This document shows, piece by piece, positions 27,876-38,940 of a stretch of 64,000 nucleotides of DNA. A program made the position numbers and the translations under genes. The notes under the pieces are model-generated. The model was given only the letters and a program-made list of their open reading frames with translations. It had not been told where the DNA came from and did no database searches. The DNA comes from Actinobacillus capsulatus DSM 19761 (GTDB lineage: Bacteria > Pseudomonadota > Gammaproteobacteria > Enterobacterales > Pasteurellaceae): contig NZ_KB893930.1 in NCBI RefSeq assembly GCF_000374285.1, positions 124,001 through 188,000 of the forward strand. Direction: 5' to 3'. Position 1 is the stretch's first letter; each line of letters begins with the position of its first letter.

Positions 27876-28820
27876 TTAGAAACTTTCTAACGAAGCGCTA
27901 ATAGGGCGTTTGTCGGAGGCGCCGAATACGCCGTTGTTACCATTTTTCGTATCATTAAACAGACCGGCTACGTCACGAGCTAAAGAACCGTAGAATGCGC
28001 CTTTAGCCTCGATTCCATCTCTGGTTCCGCTAAATGTATTTCCGGTAATGTCTCCCCCAAAAGTTGCTTTGGCAGTTGCTGCGCCTGCTTCTTTTAACTC
28101 AACTTTAAGCTTTTTATTGCTAAAATCGGCAATAACTTCGGAGTTAAGTTGAACGTATTGGTTATCTTTACCGTATAATGCAAAGCCGGTGTATTTATAC
28201 GTACTCTCTTTTGGCATCGGATAGAACGTATCACCAAGCACGTTAATGGTATTTTGCTCAGGTGTTAAGAAACCTTGTACAAACAAATGCGTTTGACCAT
28301 TTAAAATATATGCACCGTAGCGCATTGCTTTAAAGCTATTTGGGTCTTGGTAACTACCATAAGCTCCATAACTGTCCGCCATGCTACCTACATAAAGCTT
28401 ACCACCGTTCTCATTAGATTGTTTTAATTTACCGACAGCAACATTAGAAAGTTTGTCTCCTGCCGTGAACAGAGTAATTTTTACTCCGCCTACCATAATC
28501 GAATCTAAATCTTCCAATGTTTCTGGCCTTTTAGCCGTTAAGTTACCGTTTTGTGCGACAGTTAAAATAGTGCCGGAAATTTCTGTGCTTGGTTTTTTCT
28601 CAAATGCAGAATTTACGGTGGTAAAGAATTTACTGTTAGCATTTTGCGAGCTGCTATTGCTACTTGAATTGCTACCAACCACTGGTGGTGTTGTAACATT
28701 TGGCGTTTTATCCGCTACTTTAGGTGGTTGAACCGAACCACCGCCACCACCGCTTGAATAACAAGCGGTTAATGCAAGTGAACTTATTATGGTTAATATA
28801 GTTAAAGGAAGTTTTTTCAT
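27876..28820 (-). CDS. TbpB-like surface lipoprotein 1 (probable Slam substrate)
   Basis: A 314-residue lipoprotein. Signal peptide MKKLPLTILTIISSLALTAC with lipobox LTAC, then a Gly stretch and a Pro/Ser/Asn linker to about 65. The C-terminal half is an 8-stranded TbpB/HpuA/haemophilin-like barrel: MRYGAYILNGQTHLFVQG, ADFSNKKLKVEL, TFGGDITGNTFSG, GAFYGSLARDVAGLF and GVFGA. These are hallmarks of surface lipoproteins exported by Slam translocators and used to capture haem or iron proteins or to bind host factors. No Slam gene lies in the window. The signal region contains an ACAAGCGGT near 28760. It converges with the receptor gene. Confidence 0.83.
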   Translation of the reverse strand: MKKLPLTILTIISSLALTACYSSGGGGGSVQPPKVADKTPNVTTPPVVGSNSSSNSSSQNANSKFFTTVNSAFEKKPSTEISGTILTVAQNGNLTAKRPETLEDLDSIMVGGVKITLFTAGDKLSNVAVGKLKQSNENGGKLYVGSMADSYGAYGSYQDPNSFKAMRYGAYILNGQTHLFVQGFLTPEQNTINVLGDTFYPMPKESTYKYTGFALYGKDNQYVQLNSEVIADFSNKKLKVELKEAGAATAKATFGGDITGNTFSGTRDGIEAKGAFYGSLARDVAGLFNDTKNGNNGVFGASDKRPISASLESF

Positions 28821-28837
28821 AAATGAATTCCTATATT

Positions 28838-30070
28838 TTATTTTATTTCAGTAATAGGATTGGCATTTGTGCAAGCACCACTATACCCACATTGTTTAGC
28901 TGAACCGCCAAAAACACCATCATTTCCGTTGTTGGTATTATAGAATATTCCGCCTATATCATTAGCTCTTGAACCATAGAATCCCCCTTTTGTGACAATT
29001 CCATTGTGAGAGCCAGAGAATGTATTTTCTTTAATATCTCCGCCAAAAGTAAGTGTTTGCATAGAATCTTTTGATAATTCAACTTTTACTTTACGGTGAG
29101 AGAAGTCTGCATAGGCTTTTGTTGTTAGCTCATCATAAGATCCTCCCTTACCATAAAAGGCTTTACCATTATATTCATATACTCCTGATATTGGCATTTC
29201 TCGTAAGGATTGATGATCACTGCTGTTCCCATTACGACTCATCCAATAATAATTGAATGGTGAATTTACTTTCTCAGACCCTTTTAATGTATTTGGTGTT
29301 AGATATCCTTGTACAAATAGGTGTGTAACTCCATTTTTATCTGTGTAATATCCATAACGCATTTGTTCAAAATCACTTTTCGAAGCAGCCTTAGGTAAAC
29401 TTCCAACTTTTCCATGTCCGTTTTCTGTATTGATTTCAAAAATTTTATTAAATATTTTTTTATCATCATCTAAAATATCATCTGATTCTGAGCGATGTTT
29501 TTTCATATCATCAACACTAATAAGAGTAATTTCTTTTCCATCAACTATTAATGTATTTATTCCTTTAGAATGATTCTCAATATTCCGTCCTGAAAAACTA
29601 TTTTGAGTACTTGTCGATAATCCTCCGCTTAATAAAGCAGTGCCATCTGATATACCATTATCCTTAAATGTTTTTTCTAGCTCTTTTTTTGCTTCTGTAA
29701 TTGTTAGATTTTTAGTTCCTTCGTTTTTAGATTCAGGCTTGGAAGGGTTTTCCTTTTTGGGATCCATTTTAGATTCTCCCTCTTCCTTAGGCATATCTTC
29801 TTGCTTAGGTTCTGTTTTAGGAGCTTCTTGGTTTTTCTGTTTTAATTGTTGTTCTAACTCTTTCTGCTTTTTTTCCAACTCGGAAAGTGTCTTTGCCGTT
29901 TCCAATTCTTTATCTTTTTTTGCTTTTTCTTCCGCTTTTTTATTGGCTTCATCAACTTTATTTTTTACTAAGTCCTCATAACGAGTCGCACCTTTATTGT
30001 CTGATGAGCAAGCAGTAATTGCTAATGAGCAGGCAATAGCAATAAAACTTAAACGTAAATGTTTATTCAT
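28838..30070 (-). CDS. TbpB-like surface lipoprotein 2 (probable Slam substrate)
   Basis: A 410-residue paralogue of the preceding lipoprotein, 17 bases from it. Signal peptide ending ITAC, then a highly charged Lys/Glu stretch (about 38-120) with coiled-coil character followed by a Pro/Lys/Glu spacer. The C-terminal half shares MRYGYY, GVTHLFVQGYLTP, ADFSHRKVKVELS, TFGGDIKENTFSGS, GGFYGSRANDIGGIF and GVFGGSAK with lipoprotein 1. The charged stalk is absent from lipoprotein 1 and may lift the barrel off the surface. Fur-like boxes lie upstream at 30205. The two genes probably form one operon. Ligand unknown. Confidence 0.82.
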   Translation of the reverse strand: MNKHLRLSFIAIACSLAITACSSDNKGATRYEDLVKNKVDEANKKAEEKAKKDKELETAKTLSELEKKQKELEQQLKQKNQEAPKTEPKQEDMPKEEGESKMDPKKENPSKPESKNEGTKNLTITEAKKELEKTFKDNGISDGTALLSGGLSTSTQNSFSGRNIENHSKGINTLIVDGKEITLISVDDMKKHRSESDDILDDDKKIFNKIFEINTENGHGKVGSLPKAASKSDFEQMRYGYYTDKNGVTHLFVQGYLTPNTLKGSEKVNSPFNYYWMSRNGNSSDHQSLREMPISGVYEYNGKAFYGKGGSYDELTTKAYADFSHRKVKVELSKDSMQTLTFGGDIKENTFSGSHNGIVTKGGFYGSRANDIGGIFYNTNNGNDGVFGGSAKQCGYSGACTNANPITEIK

Positions 30071-30204
30071 AGAGTAATCCTTTTAAAAATGTAATGAGTT
30101 TACGTTGATATTTTCCTTATTATCTGGCTATACCTAATACGTCCTGTTGAAATGGTAAGCGGTATAGATAAGCCTAAAATAATAAAGTATTTGTAAATTT
30201 ACAT

Positions 30205-30223
30205 GAAAATGATAGTAATTTAC
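30205..30223 (-). promoter_or_regulatory. Fur-box-like site upstream of surface lipoprotein 2
   Basis: By hand count 14 of 19 bases match the Fur consensus, with an intact ATGATA core. A weaker match (11/19) follows at 30269-30287. It is 135 bases before the lipoprotein start and on the far side from mutL. Confidence 0.5.
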
Positions 30224-30392
30224 ATTTTTTTGATTTTATCAGTGCTAAAGTTGAATTTCAATACAAATAAAAATGATTATTAAAAAGATTTGTGTATGAG
30301 TTTTAAATATAGTGAGAATGCCTTTTTCTATAAAAAAGCAGATATTTTCGCTAGAATGTGTTTCATATCTTTACCATCATTTGAGAAATAGT

Positions 30393-32246
30393 ATGAATAA
30401 GCCGATGATCCATATCCTTCCACCACAACTAGCCAACCAAATTGCTGCTGGCGAAGTGGTGGAGCGTCCTGCATCTGTCGTAAAAGAATTGGTTGAAAAT
30501 AGTTTGGATGCTGGCGCAAATCAGATTCAAATTGATATTGAGAAAGGTGGTGCGCAACTTATTCGTATTCGAGATAACGGCTGTGGCATTAGTAAACAAG
30601 ATTTAGCTCTGGCCCTGGCTCGCCACGCTACTAGTAAAATTTCTAGCCTTGAAGATTTGGAGATGATTTTAAGTCTTGGCTTTCGCGGTGAGGCTCTGGC
30701 AAGTATCAGCTCGGTTTCACGACTTACATTGACTTCTCGCCCCGAAGGGCAAGCGGAAGCGTGGCAAGCTTATGCGCAAGGGCGTGAAATGGAAGTTGAA
30801 ATTCAGCCGGCTTCGCATCCGGTCGGCACGACAATTGAAGTGGCGAATTTATTCTTTAATACGCCAGCACGCCGTAAATTTTTGCGTACCGATAAAACCG
30901 AATTGGCCCATATTGATGAGGTGGTGCGCCGTATCGCATTAGCAAAACCGAATATCAGTTTTACTCTAACCCATAACGGTAAAACGGTACGTCAATATCG
31001 TAAAGCGCAAGACAATTCGGTCGAGCAGCAACAGCGCCGAGTAGCAGCAATTTGCGGCGATGAATTTATCCAAAATGCGATTCATATCGACTGGCAACAC
31101 GGTCACTTATATTTACATGGTTGGATTGGTTCACCAAATATTTCCAGACTGCAAAATGATTTGTGTTATAGCTATGTGAATGGGCGGATGATGCGAGATA
31201 AAACCATTAATCATGCTATTCGCCAAGCTTATGAAGCGACTAATATGCCAGCTGGTCATTATCCGGCGTTTGTGGTTTTCCTTGATATTGATCCAAGCCA
31301 AGTGGATGTCAATGTACATCCGGCAAAACATGAAGTGCGTTTTCATCAAGGGCGCTTAGTACATGATTTTATTTTGCAAGGTGTACAAACTGCATTACAA
31401 GGACAAGCTGAAATTGATGTAACTAATCAAGTGAATGAACCTTTGCCGAGTTATCAACGTGATACGAATCGTATTGCTGCCGGTAGTAATAGCTTTTTAG
31501 CACCGCAACAAGCGGTTGAATTTGCAGAAAATTTTGCAAAACCGGCCGCTTCTCGTGCGTTCGGTTATCAGCCTCACACAACAACTACCTCTAAGTCAGC
31601 GCAAAAATGGTATGGAGAATTGGTTGGCAAACCGCAACAGATAACCAGTTTCAGGGAAAACAAATCTAGTATTGCTACGCCTGTGATTTTTGCACAAGAG
31701 ATAGATGAGCCTAAACCCGATCAAGCAGTATCGGCGACAACAGCTCATTGGCAGCCGTTAACTATTGTGCAAAATCAAGCTTTGTTATTAAAAGCTGAGC
31801 AACAATTTTATTTGCTTTCATTGGAAAAATTAGCTCGCTTACGTTTTCAAACACAACTTGCGAAAGGGGAAAGTCAAGCGTTATTGATTCCGCTGAATTT
31901 AAGTTTAGATGAAGTGCAAACACAGCATTGGCAAATGCTTAAAACGCCATTGAGAGAATTAGGCTTCTCCATCAGTGAGAAAGTGTGGCAGGGGCAAATT
32001 CGTCTTTCGATTGCTCAAGTACCGCGACTATTACGAGAGCAGAATTTACAACAAATCTTATTAGGTTTATTAGATTCACAAGCGGTCGATTTAGCTCAAT
32101 TTTTTGCAAAATTTGCGTCGATTCCGACCACCTATAGCTTAGCGGAAGCAGTAAATTGGCTGGCAGAGACCGAACAACTGGCAAAAGCAGAGCTAGAAAA
32201 ACTAAAAGTTGAAATTGATTTTTCACCGTTCTTAGCTGCTTGTTAA
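30393..32246 (+). CDS. mutL: DNA mismatch repair protein MutL
   Basis: ATPase that links MutS mismatch recognition to MutH and UvrD. From ATG 30393 the product is 617 residues, the E. coli size. GHKL ATPase motifs are clear: [25 protein letters not shown] (split motif I), RDNGCGI and GFRGEAL. The C-terminal dimerisation domain lacks the DQHAx2Ex4E endonuclease motif, as in methyl-directed systems. The linker contains ACAAGCGGT twice (near 31507 and 32079). An ATG four codons later is an alternative start. In many relatives miaA follows mutL directly; here adhP is between. Confidence 0.97.
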   Translation: MNKPMIHILPPQLANQIAAGEVVERPASVVKELVENSLDAGANQIQIDIEKGGAQLIRIRDNGCGISKQDLALALARHATSKISSLEDLEMILSLGFRGEALASISSVSRLTLTSRPEGQAEAWQAYAQGREMEVEIQPASHPVGTTIEVANLFFNTPARRKFLRTDKTELAHIDEVVRRIALAKPNISFTLTHNGKTVRQYRKAQDNSVEQQQRRVAAICGDEFIQNAIHIDWQHGHLYLHGWIGSPNISRLQNDLCYSYVNGRMMRDKTINHAIRQAYEATNMPAGHYPAFVVFLDIDPSQVDVNVHPAKHEVRFHQGRLVHDFILQGVQTALQGQAEIDVTNQVNEPLPSYQRDTNRIAAGSNSFLAPQQAVEFAENFAKPAASRAFGYQPHTTTTSKSAQKWYGELVGKPQQITSFRENKSSIATPVIFAQEIDEPKPDQAVSATTAHWQPLTIVQNQALLLKAEQQFYLLSLEKLARLRFQTQLAKGESQALLIPLNLSLDEVQTQHWQMLKTPLRELGFSISEKVWQGQIRLSIAQVPRLLREQNLQQILLGLLDSQAVDLAQFFAKFASIPTTYSLAEAVNWLAETEQLAKAELEKLKVEIDFSPFLAAC

Positions 32247-32385
32247 ATTTTTGTGAGGCTTATCAAAAAAACGAAAAAATCCGATTGCATAAAAAAAGTA
32301 CTAAGGCATACTAAAACTATTCTTTGCTTGAATTTTAAGCGGAGAATAAAGGCATAACCGTTATTGTTACTTCATAGGAGAAATC

Positions 32386-33435
32386 ATGATGAAAATGCGT
32401 GCTGCTGTGGTTGCCCCACAATGTGACGGAACAGTGGAAATTGTTGAAAGAAACATTCCTGAAATCAAAAATGGCGAAGCCCTTGTTGAAGTTGAATATT
32501 GCGGCGTATGTCATACCGACTTACACGTTGCCGCTGGCGACTACGGTAAAAAGCCAGGGCGTGTATTAGGCCATGAGGGCATCGGTATTGTTAAATCGAT
32601 CGCACCTGACGTTACCAATTTGAAAGTTGGTGATCGTGTGAGTATTGCATGGATGTTTGAGAGCTGCGGTTCATGTGAATATTGTACTACCGGACGTGAG
32701 ACGCTTTGTCGTAGCGTGAAAAATGCCGGCTATACGGTGGATGGCGGTATGGCAACCCACTGTGTCGTAACGGCGGATTATGCGGTAAAAGTACCGGAAG
32801 GCTTAGATCCAGCACAAGCAAGCAGTATTACTTGTGCGGGTGTAACGACTTATAAAGGGATTAAAGTTTCCGGTGTGCGTGCGGGGCAATGGATTGCGAT
32901 TTATGGTGCCGGTGGTCTCGGTAATCTGGCGGTGCAATATGCGAAGAAAGTATTTGGCGCACATGTGATTGCAATTGATATTAATGACGACAAATTGGCT
33001 TTTGCCAAAGAAGTCGGTGCGGATTTAACGGTTAACCCGCTAAAAGAAGACAGTGCGAAAGTTATTCAAGAAAAAGTCGGTGGTGCACATGCAGCAGTGG
33101 TTACTGCGGTATCTAAAGTGGCATTTAGTGCTGCGGTAGATTGTGTACGCGCTGGTGGGCGAGTGGTTGCTATAGGTCTGCCGCCGGAAACGATGGATCT
33201 CTCTATTCCTCGTATTGTGTTAGATGGCATTGAAATTGTCGGGTCGCTGGTCGGTACTCGCCAAGATCTTGCCGAGGCGTTCCAATTCGGTGCTGAAGGT
33301 TTGGTTGTGCCGTTAGTCCAATTACGCCGTTTAGATGAAGCAAATGATATTTTCCAAGAAATGCGAGACGGAAAAATTCAAGGCAGAATGGTTATTGATA
33401 TGAAAAAAGGTTGTGGTTGCGGCTGTAGTCATTAA
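32386..33435 (+). CDS. adhP: Zinc alcohol dehydrogenase AdhP, with Cys-rich tail
   Basis: Propanol-preferring, NAD-dependent alcohol dehydrogenase. The product is 349 residues from the first of several close ATGs, after AGGAGA. Catalytic zinc: CGVCHTD and GHEGIG; structural zinc: four Cys in [15 protein letters not shown]; nucleotide fold [15 protein letters not shown]. The core matches E. coli AdhP closely, but about ten residues are added at the end, [11 protein letters not shown], giving four Cys and one His outside the known fold. Inserted between mutL and miaA; ended by a strong terminator. Confidence 0.95.
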   Translation: MMKMRAAVVAPQCDGTVEIVERNIPEIKNGEALVEVEYCGVCHTDLHVAAGDYGKKPGRVLGHEGIGIVKSIAPDVTNLKVGDRVSIAWMFESCGSCEYCTTGRETLCRSVKNAGYTVDGGMATHCVVTADYAVKVPEGLDPAQASSITCAGVTTYKGIKVSGVRAGQWIAIYGAGGLGNLAVQYAKKVFGAHVIAIDINDDKLAFAKEVGADLTVNPLKEDSAKVIQEKVGGAHAAVVTAVSKVAFSAAVDCVRAGGRVVAIGLPPETMDLSIPRIVLDGIEIVGSLVGTRQDLAEAFQFGAEGLVVPLVQLRRLDEANDIFQEMRDGKIQGRMVIDMKKGCGCGCSH

Positions 33436-33448
33436 TCTTTAGTATGAT

Positions 33449-33484
33449 AACGACCGTAAATTACGATATTTGCGGTCGTTTTTG
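33449..33484 (+). terminator. Terminator after adhP
   Basis: AACGACCGTAAAT pairs with ATTTGCGGTCGTT (one G-T), followed by T residues. Confidence 0.87.
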
Positions 33485-33562
33485 TTTTTATGAACACTGC
33501 GATTTGGGCTTTTGGTAAATTTCCGCTAAAATTCGACCGCTTATAACTTTAGATAGAACAAA

Positions 33563-34853
<1,291 letters not shown>

Positions 34854-34890
34854 TTAAGCTATTACTACGCAAGCTTTTTTTGTCGAGCAG

Positions 34891-36258
34891 ATGCCAAATA
34901 CAGATGAAAATGCTGTATTTGGTTTTGCTTTATCCGAGAATGGGAAAACTGCCGATAAGGCGTTATCGCATTCGAAAGATAAAGCAATTTTAGTCCACCT
35001 CTTTCTTTCTCAACATAAAGATATTGAGAATCTGATGGAATTCCAAACACTTGCCAAATCGGCTGGTGTTGAAATTCTTGCCACGCTAACCACTTCTCGT
35101 TCTGCACCGCATATCAAATATTTTGTCGGACAAGGCAAAGCCGATGAAATCGCTCAAGCTGTTGAGGAGCTCGGTGCAACCGTGGTCTTGGTCAATCACG
35201 AATTGAGCCCTTCACAAACCCGCAATTTACAAGCGTTATGTGAATGTCGTGTCGTGGACAGAACTGGTCTGATTTTAGATATTTTTGCCCAACGTGCCAG
35301 ATCACACGAGGGAAAATTACAAGTCGAGCTGGCTCAACTTAAACATTTGGCAACACGTTTGGTACGCCGTTTGGGCAATCAAGATCAGCAAAAGGGTGGG
35401 TCAGTCGGTTTACGCGGGCCGGGCGAAACTCAGCTTGAAACCGATCGCCGTTTGATTAAAGTGCGAATTCAGCAACTTCAAAATCGTTTGGAGAAAGTGA
35501 ATAAACAACGCAGTCAAAATCGGAAAACGCGTCAGAAAGCGGATATTCCGACCGTTTCTTTAGTCGGCTATACCAATGCAGGGAAGTCTACCTTATTTAA
35601 TGCGATTACCAATGCTGGTGTTTATGCGGCTGATCAGTTATTCGCAACGCTTGATCCGACGTTACGCCGAATGCAGATTCAAGATGTCGGTACCACAATC
35701 TTAGCGGATACGGTCGGTTTTATCCGATTCTTACCGCATGATTTGGTTTCTGCATTTAAATCGACTTTACAAGAAACCACCGAAGCGAGCTTACTGTTAC
35801 ACGTCATTGATGCGACGGACGATCGTAAAAATGAAAATATTGATGCGGTTAACCAAGTCTTAGATGAAATCGGTGCGTTAGAAATTCCAACGTTATTGGT
35901 ATATAACAAAGTCGATAAACTCGAGGGCGTAATGCCATATATTGAGCGTAATGACGATGGTAAACCGGTGGTGGTTTATCTTTCTGCACAAGCCAATCAA
36001 GGTATTGATTTGTTGTATGAAGCGATTCGGGAATGTTTACGCAATGAGTTAGTGTGTGAGAAAGTATTATTACCGGCAACTGCGGGGCAAATATATACGC
36101 AATTTCACCTACAGCATTGTATTAAAGACGAAAGCTTTAATCAGTTTGGTGACCGATTGGTTAAGGTGGAAGTGGATTTAGTACAGTGGAATAAATGGCT
36201 AAAACAATTCCCCAAGTTAGCGGAATATGTTAAATTCGCAAGTTGGGAAGAAAACTAG
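34891..36258 (+). CDS. hflX: GTPase HflX
   Basis: Ribosome-associated GTPase that splits stalled 70S ribosomes under stress. The product is 455 residues. N-terminal HflX domain with [16 protein letters not shown] and [15 protein letters not shown]; GTPase motifs G1 [11 protein letters not shown]3 DTVGF and G4 NKVD. The start at 34891 follows a weak ribosome binding site and the N-terminus is about 28 residues longer than in E. coli. hflK and hflC do not follow. A weak 5-bp hairpin with a T run separates it from hfq. Confidence 0.96.
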   Translation: MPNTDENAVFGFALSENGKTADKALSHSKDKAILVHLFLSQHKDIENLMEFQTLAKSAGVEILATLTTSRSAPHIKYFVGQGKADEIAQAVEELGATVVLVNHELSPSQTRNLQALCECRVVDRTGLILDIFAQRARSHEGKLQVELAQLKHLATRLVRRLGNQDQQKGGSVGLRGPGETQLETDRRLIKVRIQQLQNRLEKVNKQRSQNRKTRQKADIPTVSLVGYTNAGKSTLFNAITNAGVYAADQLFATLDPTLRRMQIQDVGTTILADTVGFIRFLPHDLVSAFKSTLQETTEASLLLHVIDATDDRKNENIDAVNQVLDEIGALEIPTLLVYNKVDKLEGVMPYIERNDDGKPVVVYLSAQANQGIDLLYEAIRECLRNELVCEKVLLPATAGQIYTQFHLQHCIKDESFNQFGDRLVKVEVDLVQWNKWLKQFPKLAEYVKFASWEEN

Positions 36259-36263
36259 AATAT

Positions 36264-36289
36264 AAGCGGTAGTATGGCTACCGCTTTTT
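36264..36289 (+). terminator. Terminator after hflX
   Basis: AAGCGGTAG pairs with CTACCGCTT, then TTT. The stem carries an uptake-signal-like AAGCGGT. Confidence 0.85.
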
Positions 36290-36293
36290 GCAT

Positions 36294-36854
36294 TTAATAG
36301 AGGTGAATTTGAGGTGGACGGTAGTTTTGAATAAATTTTTCGATCTCCTCTAAGTTGTCCGAGAACAAAACATAATCCAAATCGGCTTGAGTTAAAAAAC
36401 CGTTGTTGACCATTTGTTGATAAAAGGCTTTGAGTGGTTGATAGTAATGTTCTACATCAAAGAAGATACAAGGATTATTATTTTGTCCGATTCTCGCCCA
36501 TGAAACCACTTCGGTAATTTCCTCTAATGTGCCAGGGCCACCGGGTAAGGCAATATAAGCATCACCTAATTCAATCATTTTTAATTTTCGTTCCGGCATG
36601 CTTGTAACGGTAATCAGTTTGGTAAGTGAAGAATGGGCAAGTTCCCGCTCTTGTAAAAAGGTTGGGATGATGCCGATGACTTCACCTTGATGGGCTAATA
36701 CACTATCGGCAACAATTCCCATCAAACCAGATTTTCTTCCCCCATAAATTAATTTGTACTGATGTTTTGCAATCCACTCGCCAAGTGATTGTGCGGCTTG
36801 TTGATATTGTAGCTTATTTCCTACATTTGCGCCGCAATAAACGGTAATATTCAT
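36294..36854 (-). CDS. LOG-family phosphoribohydrolase-like protein
   Basis: A 186-residue protein of the LOG family (Rossmann-like fold), whose members release free cytokinin-type bases or other bases from nucleoside monophosphates. It has YCGANVG at the start, YGGRKSGLMG, the substrate/catalytic site MPERKLKMIELGDA, and the PGGPGTLEEITEV signature. It is a single gene with AGGAAGG upstream. The physiological substrate in bacteria of this type is not settled. Confidence 0.9.
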   Translation of the reverse strand: MNITVYCGANVGNKLQYQQAAQSLGEWIAKHQYKLIYGGRKSGLMGIVADSVLAHQGEVIGIIPTFLQERELAHSSLTKLITVTSMPERKLKMIELGDAYIALPGGPGTLEEITEVVSWARIGQNNNPCIFFDVEHYYQPLKAFYQQMVNNGFLTQADLDYVLFSDNLEEIEKFIQNYRPPQIHLY

Positions 36855-36916
36855 TGACCTTCCTATTTTTCCAATTAAATTAAAATTAGTCTAACAAGTA
36901 AAATAGGGAAATACAA

Positions 36917-37203
36917 ATGCAGTTTCAATACTACCAAAATTGGGTCAGAGAATTTTATCAGACACAGGACTAGTATCGTTACAATCCGTTTATTCGAGTG
37001 AACTTTTTAAGCGAAGAAGCCGGGGGAGTGACCCGAACGAAACCGAAGTCTCTTACCAAGAAAAAAGAGCATGTTTGATCGAAGAACTGGATGATGTGCT
37101 GGATAACTTATTTATTTTGACGGATAAATACGATATTTCGATTGAGGAAGTGATTGAAAAACACCAAGCAAAATTCATTAAACGCTATGTAAAAGAAGGA
37201 TAA
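36917..37203 (+). pseudogene. Broken MazG-like nucleotide pyrophosphohydrolase
   Basis: The gene opens with AGGGAA and ATG at 36917: MQFQYYQNWVREFYQTQD, then a TAG at 36971 in place of what should be Trp, then YRYNPFIRVNFLSEEAG. After about 37020 the homology moves to another frame (NETEVSYQEKRACLIEELDDVLDNLFILTDKYD) and ends at 37203. The MazG metal-binding pattern EExxE...ExxD is split: SEEAG in one frame, EELDDVLD in the other, with Gly replaced by Asp. A short segment between the halves seems to be missing. Two independent lesions make a functional product unlikely. Confidence 0.8.
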
Positions 37204-37204
37204 A

Positions 37205-37242
37205 AAAGACCGTTTGTTTAACACTAACAAGTGGTCTTTCTT
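37205..37242 (-). terminator. Bidirectional terminator between the MazG relic and crp
   Basis: AAAGACCGTTTGTT pairs with AACAAGTGGTCTTT through two G-T pairs. T runs exist on both strands. The arms are degenerate uptake signals. Confidence 0.82.
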
Positions 37243-37251
37243 TATTAAAAT

Positions 37252-37935
37252 TTAGCGAGTGCCATAAACGACAATCGTTTTACCATGCGCAGAAATTAAG
37301 CCTTCATGTTCTAACATTTTTAAGATTCTTCCGACAGTTTCACGTGAACAGCCGACCATTTGACCGATTTCTTGGCGAGTGATTTTAATTTGCATTCCCT
37401 TAGGGTGGGTCATAGCATCCGGCATTTTGGCCAGATTCATTAGTGTTTGTGCAATACGACCTGTTACGTCTAAGAAGGCAAGATTACTTACTTGGCGTGA
37501 AGTTTGACGTAAACGGCGAGCCATTTGTGCGGAAAGATACATTAAAATATCCGGATTTAAATGCACAAGCTGTTTGAATTTTTTATACGAGATTTCTGCA
37601 ATTTCGCAAGCACCTTTCGTTTTGACCCAAGCGGTGCGTGGTTGAATAGATTCTTCAAATAAGCTGATTTCACCCACAAACTCGCCTTGCCCAAGGTGGG
37701 AAAGAATCATTTCTTTGCCTTCATCATCTTTGATAAACACCGCTACCGAACCGCTCACGATATAGAATAAAGATTCTGCATCTTCACCAGCGTGAATCAG
37801 TGTGTATTTAGACGGGTAACGATGAATATGACAGTGAGTCAGAAACCACTCTACAGCAGGAGCATGAATTGATGGCGGAGCTGAGATGTCTCCATCCATT
37901 TGAGGTGCTGAAATTGAAATATCTTGCATCTGCAT
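37252..37935 (-). CDS. crp: cAMP receptor protein CRP
   Basis: Global cAMP-dependent regulator of carbon use and, in Pasteurellaceae, of competence with Sxy. The product is 227 residues: an N-terminal extension of about 20 relative to E. coli ([16 protein letters not shown]), cyclic-nucleotide domain with [12 protein letters not shown] and the cAMP contacts RTAWVKTKG, and a helix-turn-helix ([23 protein letters not shown]). A start two codons in (MQDI) is possible. A likely promoter lies upstream. cpdA at 16537 sets the ligand level. Confidence 0.97.
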   Translation of the reverse strand: MQMQDISISAPQMDGDISAPPSIHAPAVEWFLTHCHIHRYPSKYTLIHAGEDAESLFYIVSGSVAVFIKDDEGKEMILSHLGQGEFVGEISLFEESIQPRTAWVKTKGACEIAEISYKKFKQLVHLNPDILMYLSAQMARRLRQTSRQVSNLAFLDVTGRIAQTLMNLAKMPDAMTHPKGMQIKITRQEIGQMVGCSRETVGRILKMLEHEGLISAHGKTIVVYGTR

Positions 37936-37954
37936 AAAAACCTCTATAAATCAT

Positions 37955-37983
37955 TTATAATTATCTGACATCCTAAATGTTAA
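37955..37983 (-). promoter_or_regulatory. Probable crp promoter
   Basis: On the minus strand TTAACA and TTATAA are 17 bases apart, 20 bases before the crp ATG. Just upstream, TGTGA followed after 6 bases by TTTAA looks like a half CRP site, which could mean autoregulation; this is weak. Confidence 0.45.
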
Positions 37984-38005
37984 AATTGTATCACAAGACG
38001 CCCAC

Positions 38006-38224
38006 TTAACCTAAAAAAGATTTTTTGTCTTTAATATCAAGGCTTTGGTGTAGATCCGACCAGATAATTACGACTTTATCTGCTTTTAATTGAGCAAATA
38101 AGTGCTCACGTTTTTCCTCTAAAGAAAGTTCTCTTTCGCCATAATCGGTGCCTTCTCGTAGAATAAATGAATCTAATACATTATTTAATGTTGCGGGTTC
38201 AAGTTCTTGCCATGGAATAATCAT
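38006..38224 (-). CDS. yheU: YheU-family protein (UPF0270)
   Basis: A 72-residue conserved protein: MIIPWQELEPATLNNVLDSFILREGTDYG is the typical start, followed by an acidic/basic helical tail. Function unknown. It begins 5 bases after the slmA stop on the same strand, so it is translated from the slmA message. It is located between slmA and crp, as in Haemophilus. Confidence 0.92.
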   Translation of the reverse strand: MIIPWQELEPATLNNVLDSFILREGTDYGERELSLEEKREHLFAQLKADKVVIIWSDLHQSLDIKDKKSFLG

Positions 38225-38229
38225 AAAGC

Positions 38230-38838
38230 TTACTCAAATAATGGTTTAATCAATGCCCATTGTTTTTCAAAATGTTGATGTTGGTTATAACTAAAGTTAG
38301 AACGTACTAAACGTAAAAATTGACCTTCACAAAAATTGACTAAATAGCCGGCGAGCGCTCGTTCATCCTCGAACGTTTTACCTTCGCGCAATTTACTCAT
38401 CTGTAAAATGTTGGCGAACTGAAATTCTAAGCCGTCAAAAAATTTTGCAACGCGTGCTTTTAATTGATCGTCTTCAAACATTAGCGCATGACTGGTTAGA
38501 ATACGAGTTACTCCCGGATTTTTGCGAGCAAATTCAATTACGGTGTAGAGGATAGCTTTTACTGTCAATGCAGTCGAATTCTCTTTGCGTTTACTTGCAT
38601 TAATATAACTGGTTAGCGTTTGTTCAATACGCTCAATCAATGCCTCAAACATCTTAGTCTTGCTTGGGAAATAACGGTAAAGTGCGCCTTCCGAAACGCC
38701 AACCGCTTTGGCTAAACGTTCGGTAGTTACACGTTGCATACCGTCTTCGGAATTTAATAACCCAATTAGCACTTCGAGAACTTGTTGCTGACGTTCTTTC
38801 ACTGATTTTTTAGGCATCTTAACAGTTGGTTGTGTCAT
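38230..38838 (-). CDS. slmA: Nucleoid occlusion factor SlmA
   Basis: TetR-family DNA-binding protein that blocks FtsZ ring assembly over the nucleoid. The product is 202 residues. [33 protein letters not shown] near 40-70; the remainder is helical as in SlmA. AGAGAG upstream of the ATG. It is the third gene in coaBC-dut-slmA, an order shared with E. coli. Confidence 0.96.
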   Translation of the reverse strand: MTQPTVKMPKKSVKERQQQVLEVLIGLLNSEDGMQRVTTERLAKAVGVSEGALYRYFPSKTKMFEALIERIEQTLTSYINASKRKENSTALTVKAILYTVIEFARKNPGVTRILTSHALMFEDDQLKARVAKFFDGLEFQFANILQMSKLREGKTFEDERALAGYLVNFCEGQFLRLVRSNFSYNQHQHFEKQWALIKPLFE

Positions 38839-38882
38839 AAATCTCTCTTATTTTAGTAATCTGCTCATCATTAAAAGAAGTC

Positions 38883-38928
38883 ACAAGCGGTCATTTTTGC
38901 AAAATTTTTTACAAATTCGACCGCTTGC
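38883..38928. repeat. Inverted pair of uptake signals between dut and slmA
   Basis: ACAAGCGGTC at the left and GACCGCTTGC at the right are separated by 26 bases that themselves contain TTGCAAAA/TTTTTTACAA. There is no T run after it on the minus strand, so it is not a classic terminator, yet it could form a stem in the dut-slmA message. Confidence 0.75.
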
Positions 38929-38940
38929 TTGGGTATCGAA

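Noticed and set aside
36940-37203. Intact 87-residue gene
   Set aside because: The first 25 codons are out of frame with the homologous part; only the second half matches a MazG-like protein, so it is part of a pseudogene.
38883-38928. Classic terminator for dut
   Set aside because: Inverted uptake signals can pair, but there is no T run on the minus strand and 26 bases separate the arms, so I list it as a repeat only.
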